Assembly (NCBI GenBank): GCA_030526155.1
Contig: JAUNDI010000007.1
Location: forward strand, 17,433-81,432
DNA: 64,000 nucleotides
Reading direction: 5' to 3'
From: Bacteroidia bacterium
Lineage (GTDB): Bacteria > Bacteroidota > Bacteroidia > Bacteroidales > Marinilabiliaceae
Of this stretch, positions 61,385 through 64,000 are shown in pieces. The notes under the pieces are model-generated. The model saw nothing but the letters and a program-made list of their open reading frames with translations, ran no database searches and was not told the origin of the DNA. Each line of letters starts with the position of its first letter. Position 1 is the stretch's first letter. Both the position numbers and the translations under genes were made by a program.

Positions 61385-61392
61385 TACCTTTG
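61385..61392 (+). promoter_or_regulatory. -7 box of helicase gene, leaderless arrangement
   Basis: TACCTTTG ends only 4 bases before ATG 61397. With the usual start site 6-8 bases past the box, the mRNA would begin at or inside the start codon. Confidence 0.65.
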
Positions 61393-61396
61393 CCCC

Positions 61397-63523
61397 ATGC
61401 AAAAACAAATTAATACATTCAAAACAAGCCCCGAGGCAAACCTCGCGTGGGAATGCCTCACAACAACAGGCGTAAATCTTTTCCTTACAGGTAAGGCTGG
61501 TACAGGAAAAACAACTTTCCTTAAACGTCTACGCGAACTATGCCCTAAACGTATGGTCGTAGTGGCTCCTACAGGCGTGGCAGCTATTAATGCCGGCGGC
61601 GTTACTATCCACTCTATGTTCCAAATGCCGTTCGGCCCTTTCATCCCAGGCTCTAAGCTAAAGCACGATTTCACTATGCGTAAGGAGAAAATCAATATCA
61701 TCCGTACCCTGGATCTCCTCGTAATAGACGAAATAAGCATGGTGCGTGCCGACCTCCTGGATGCTATCGATGCCTACTTGCGTTTCATCAGACGTAATAA
61801 TACCCCATTCGGAGGTGTCCAACTGCTCATGATTGGCGACCTCCAACAGTTGGCTCCCGTCGTGACCGACCAAGAGCGTGATATCATATTCGCTAATTAT
61901 ACCTCTCCATATTTCTTTGCCTCTAAGGCGCTCGCTCAGACGCGTTATATTACCATAGAACTGCAACAGGTATATAGGCAGACAGATACTTATTTCCTCT
62001 CGCTCCTTAATAGCGTCCGAAATGGTAATCTCTCTCAGTCTATCGTAGACGAACTTAATAAACGTTATATCCCAGAGCATGAGATAAAGGATGATAATGG
62101 TTATATCCGTCTCACTACCCATAACGCGCAGGCTGATAGTATCAATACTCGTAAACTGAAGGATATACGCGGACACGAACGCGTGTACCAATGTTCCGTA
62201 GAGGGTAACTTCCCTGAGATGAGTTATCCGGCCGACCAAAAGCTTATCCTTAAGGAGGGTGCTCAGGTTATGTTCCTTAAAAACGATCCCTCTGGTCAAC
62301 ATCGATATTATAATGGTCGAATAGGTCGAGTGGATTCTATGGAGCCTGATAAGGTAATAGTAGCTCTCGACGATGGTCAGCGTATCGAGGTCTTTCAAGA
62401 AAAATGGCAGAATGCTAAATATGTCATAAATCCCGATACTCACGAAATAGACGAGCAGGTCGAGGGCTCGTTCACTCAAATACCTCTCCGTCTGGCTTGG
62501 GCTATTACTATACACAAAAGTCAAGGCCTCACTTTCGATAGGGCAATAATTGATGCTCAGTCTTCTTTCGCTCATGGCCAGGTCTATGTGGCGCTGTCTC
62601 GTTGTCGTACGCTAGAGGGACTCATCCTTAGCTCGCCTATCAGCGCTAGCTCTGTCATGACCGACCCTAATGTATCTCTCTTCATATCTCAGCAGCTCTC
62701 TAGTGGTATCGACTCACAGGGTATATCCTCCCTAAAGGCTGAGTATGCACGTAGCTTGGCTATGGAGCTTATGTCTTTCGGCGAACTGCAACGTCTGTCG
62801 TTTATGTTGGAACGCTTGTTCGACGAGGCTCTCTATCGCCAATACCCTCAGGCACTAAGCGAAATAAAGTTCTATGCCAATTGCGCCACAACAGAGGTCT
62901 TCCAAATCGCTCAGCGTTTCTCATCTGTTATGCCTAATGATATCATGGCTGATGCCGCTTTCCTCGAGCGTATCGCTAATGGTGCTAAATATATGTGCCA
63001 GAAAATATCCTCTACATATGATTGTATCTTAACTCGTAGCGATGTTACTCTAGATAATAAGGAGATAAAGTCACGCCTAGATAGGTATCGCGCCGATTTG
63101 GAGGCCGAAGTAAATGTAAAGAAGAAAACCCTACAAGCTATCGTGGAGCAAGGTTTCGATACTACTATATATCTGAAGGCAAAGACTGAGGCTATATTGG
63201 AGACTTTCAAATTCGATGCCGATCGAAAGCCCGCCAAGGTTAAACAATCCGCCTCCGCCGCCTCTCCATCTGATGTCAAATATCCTGCTCTATACGAAAA
63301 ACTCCGTCAATGGCGAAAAAAGAAGGCCGACGAAGAGAGTAAGCCTGCCTTTATGGTTCTCTCTAATGCTACCCTAATTAATATAGCATCCCTACTCCCC
63401 AAGGATTATGAAGCCCTCTCCAAAATTAAAGGCGTCGGCGAAAAAATCCTCTTCGCCTATAGCGACGATATCCTAAAAATCACAACCAAATTCGCCAAAC
63501 AACTAGCCAAACAAAAAGAATAA
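61397..63523 (+). CDS. Pif1-like SF1B helicase with C-terminal HRDC domain
   Basis: A DNA helicase of 708 residues, cytoplasmic. Motif I is LFLTGKAGTGKTTFLK (about 29-44), Ia APTGVAAINAGG, II LLVIDEISMV, III MIGDLQQLAPV, V/VI AITIHKSQGLTFDRAIID and YVALSRCRTLEGL. A divergent middle region precedes a charged spacer (about 615-635) and a C-terminal HRDC domain (about 640-705, KPAFMVLSNATLINIASLLP). This Pif1-HRDC layout is seen in Bacteroidetes. Roles in G-quadruplex or stalled-fork processing are inferred from Pif1. No in-frame ATG lies between the start and motif I, so ATG 61397 stands despite the very short leader. Confidence 0.93.
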   Translation: MQKQINTFKTSPEANLAWECLTTTGVNLFLTGKAGTGKTTFLKRLRELCPKRMVVVAPTGVAAINAGGVTIHSMFQMPFGPFIPGSKLKHDFTMRKEKINIIRTLDLLVIDEISMVRADLLDAIDAYLRFIRRNNTPFGGVQLLMIGDLQQLAPVVTDQERDIIFANYTSPYFFASKALAQTRYITIELQQVYRQTDTYFLSLLNSVRNGNLSQSIVDELNKRYIPEHEIKDDNGYIRLTTHNAQADSINTRKLKDIRGHERVYQCSVEGNFPEMSYPADQKLILKEGAQVMFLKNDPSGQHRYYNGRIGRVDSMEPDKVIVALDDGQRIEVFQEKWQNAKYVINPDTHEIDEQVEGSFTQIPLRLAWAITIHKSQGLTFDRAIIDAQSSFAHGQVYVALSRCRTLEGLILSSPISASSVMTDPNVSLFISQQLSSGIDSQGISSLKAEYARSLAMELMSFGELQRLSFMLERLFDEALYRQYPQALSEIKFYANCATTEVFQIAQRFSSVMPNDIMADAAFLERIANGAKYMCQKISSTYDCILTRSDVTLDNKEIKSRLDRYRADLEAEVNVKKKTLQAIVEQGFDTTIYLKAKTEAILETFKFDADRKPAKVKQSASAASPSDVKYPALYEKLRQWRKKKADEESKPAFMVLSNATLINIASLLPKDYEALSKIKGVGEKILFAYSDDILKITTKFAKQLAKQKE

Positions 63524-63542
63524 ATACCCACCCCCGCCCTCA

Positions 63543-63788
63543 GCCCTCCCTCTAGCCCCTTCTAGTCCATCTAGAATATCTAGAACAACTAGAATAACTA
63601 CAAAAACTGCGATGAACAAGCCCACACCCACTCCTCCCTCTAGCCCCTTCTAGTCCATCTAGACCATCTAGAACAACTAGAACAACTACAAAAACTGCGA
63701 TGAACAAGCCTTCACCCACTCCTCACTCTAGCCCTTTCTAGTCCATCTAGAATATCTAGACCCACTAGAATAACTAGAATAACTACCC
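63543..63788. repeat. Nested tandem repeat: 88-base unit, about 2.8 copies, with internal 9-base CTAG units
   Basis: The first CTAG of each copy is at 63552, 63640 and 63728, exactly 88 bases apart. Within each copy CTAG recurs every 9 or 10 bases (copy 1: 63552, 63562, 63571, 63580, 63589). Copies 1 and 2 end in CTGCGATGAACAAG, a sequence also seen inverted at 12.87 kb. The three copies differ by a few substitutions. The strand is C-rich and very G-poor. Confidence 0.9.
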
Positions 63789-63973
63789 GATCTCCAAAAT
63801 CCGTTTAATCCGTTTAATCCGAGTGCAAATCCCATAATCAACCATTACTCAAAACTGTTAAACACTTTTTAACTCCACCCCTAACTCCCTATCCCACACC
63901 GAATAATCCCCATTTCTCAAAAATCCCTCGAAAAAATATTTGCCCCAGCTATTGCAGATTCAAAAAAAGGCTC

Positions 63974-63981
63974 TACCTTTG
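63974..63981 (+). promoter_or_regulatory. -7 promoter box at right edge
   Basis: TACCTTTG followed by CACTCGC, the same downstream sequence as the tRNA-Cys promoter. A tRNA or other stable RNA probably begins at or just past the window end. Confidence 0.6.
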
Positions 63982-64000
63982 CACTCGCTTTCGGGAAGGA

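Larger units (their letters stand above)
60670..61396. other. 727-base non-coding region rich in hairpins
   Basis: It contains a complex palindromic element (60906-61102), a perfect 10-bp palindrome GACTATAGTC (61164-61173), two copies of AAAATCCG followed by AGTG or TTTG (61184-61196 and 61242-61254), and the promoter of the helicase gene. Short frames of about 65 codons at 60696-60893 (minus) and 60905-61105 (plus) do not look like proteins. Confidence 0.6.
63524..64000. other. 477-base non-coding right end of window
   Basis: Holds the 88-base tandem repeat, then AAAATCCGTTTAATCCGTTT with AATCCGAGTG (63797-63825), and a promoter close to the edge. No reading frame is supported. Confidence 0.65.

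Noticed and set aside
61658-62575. 305-codon minus-strand frame opposite the helicase
   Set aside because: Antisense shadow; the plus-strand helicase motifs cover the same bases.

Overview
The window is chromosomal DNA from a Gram-negative member of the Bacteroidales. The evidence is the recurring Bacteroidetes-type -7 promoter box TAnnTTTG in front of many genes and tRNAs, the near absence of Shine-Dalgarno sequences, tRNAs without an encoded CCA, and gene families typical of the order (NamZ/GH171, HU-CCDC81/SPOR, PorT-like barrels, TonB-family proteins, GT90, AmpG-like MFS, LpxK/KdsB). I cannot place it below order. Nearly all genes are ordinary housekeeping genes. I see no prophage, CRISPR array, rRNA operon, insertion sequence or integrase.

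Layout. 1-3.2 kb (minus): mreC-mreD-PBP2 cell-elongation operon, without mreB. 3.4-9.5 kb: AGCS symporter, NhaC antiporter, tadA, DUF3108, SLC13 transporter. 9.6-16.4 kb: thioesterase, dusB, two tandem TonB-family paralogues, three outer-membrane proteins, rsgA. 16.4-17.7 kb: ychF and tRNA-Cys. 17.9-21.3 kb (minus): YecH and three glycosyltransferases (GT-B, GT10, GT90), divergent from a mannose-1-phosphate guanylyltransferase. 22.6-28.7 kb: O-methyltransferase, HU/SPOR protein, radC, two EamA permeases around frr, CcsA-type cytochrome c biogenesis protein. 29.2-37.7 kb: a NamZ-NagZ (GH171-GH3) fusion lipoprotein, PBP1A, flippase-like protein, lpxK, punA, thpR. 38-44 kb: kdsB, metA, two tRNA-Lys, glmS, rbfA, methyltransferase, LolC/E-like permease. 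44-48 kb (minus): a tannase-like lipoprotein and a sialate O-acetylesterase homologue. 48-50.2 kb: tRNA-Arg, cvpA, AmpG-like transporter, tRNA-Arg, tRNA-fMet. 50-64 kb: M16 peptidase, conserved unknown, second mannose-1-phosphate guanylyltransferase, mlaEF, AAA/DUF4143 ATPase, upp, radA, nnr, an unknown gene, a palindrome-rich spacer, a Pif1-HRDC helicase and a nested tandem repeat.

Themes. Envelope biogenesis dominates: peptidoglycan synthesis (PBP2, MreCD, PBP1A, GlmS), its turnover and uptake (GH171-GH3, AmpG-like), LPS (KdsB, LpxK), GDP-mannose supply next to a fucosyltransferase-type GT10, and MlaEF lipid transport.

Most worth a second look: (i) the AAA/DUF4143 ATPase behind three 20-bp palindromes spaced exactly 32 bp, the last overlapping its -7 box, with a similar palindrome upstream of a TonB-family gene; (ii) the GH171-GH3 fusion with paired direct repeats upstream; (iii) a sialate O-acetylesterase homologue whose nucleophile serine is replaced by alanine, co-transcribed with a tannase-like lipoprotein; (iv) a dispersed motif TTGCTCGCA followed by a T-rich run (seven copies, two inside genes); (v) a nested 88-bp/9-bp CTAG repeat; (vi) a terminator-like hairpin between the promoter and start codon of ccsA. 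Several long reading frames begin at TTG or GTG codons inside or just after promoters; I moved those starts downstream.
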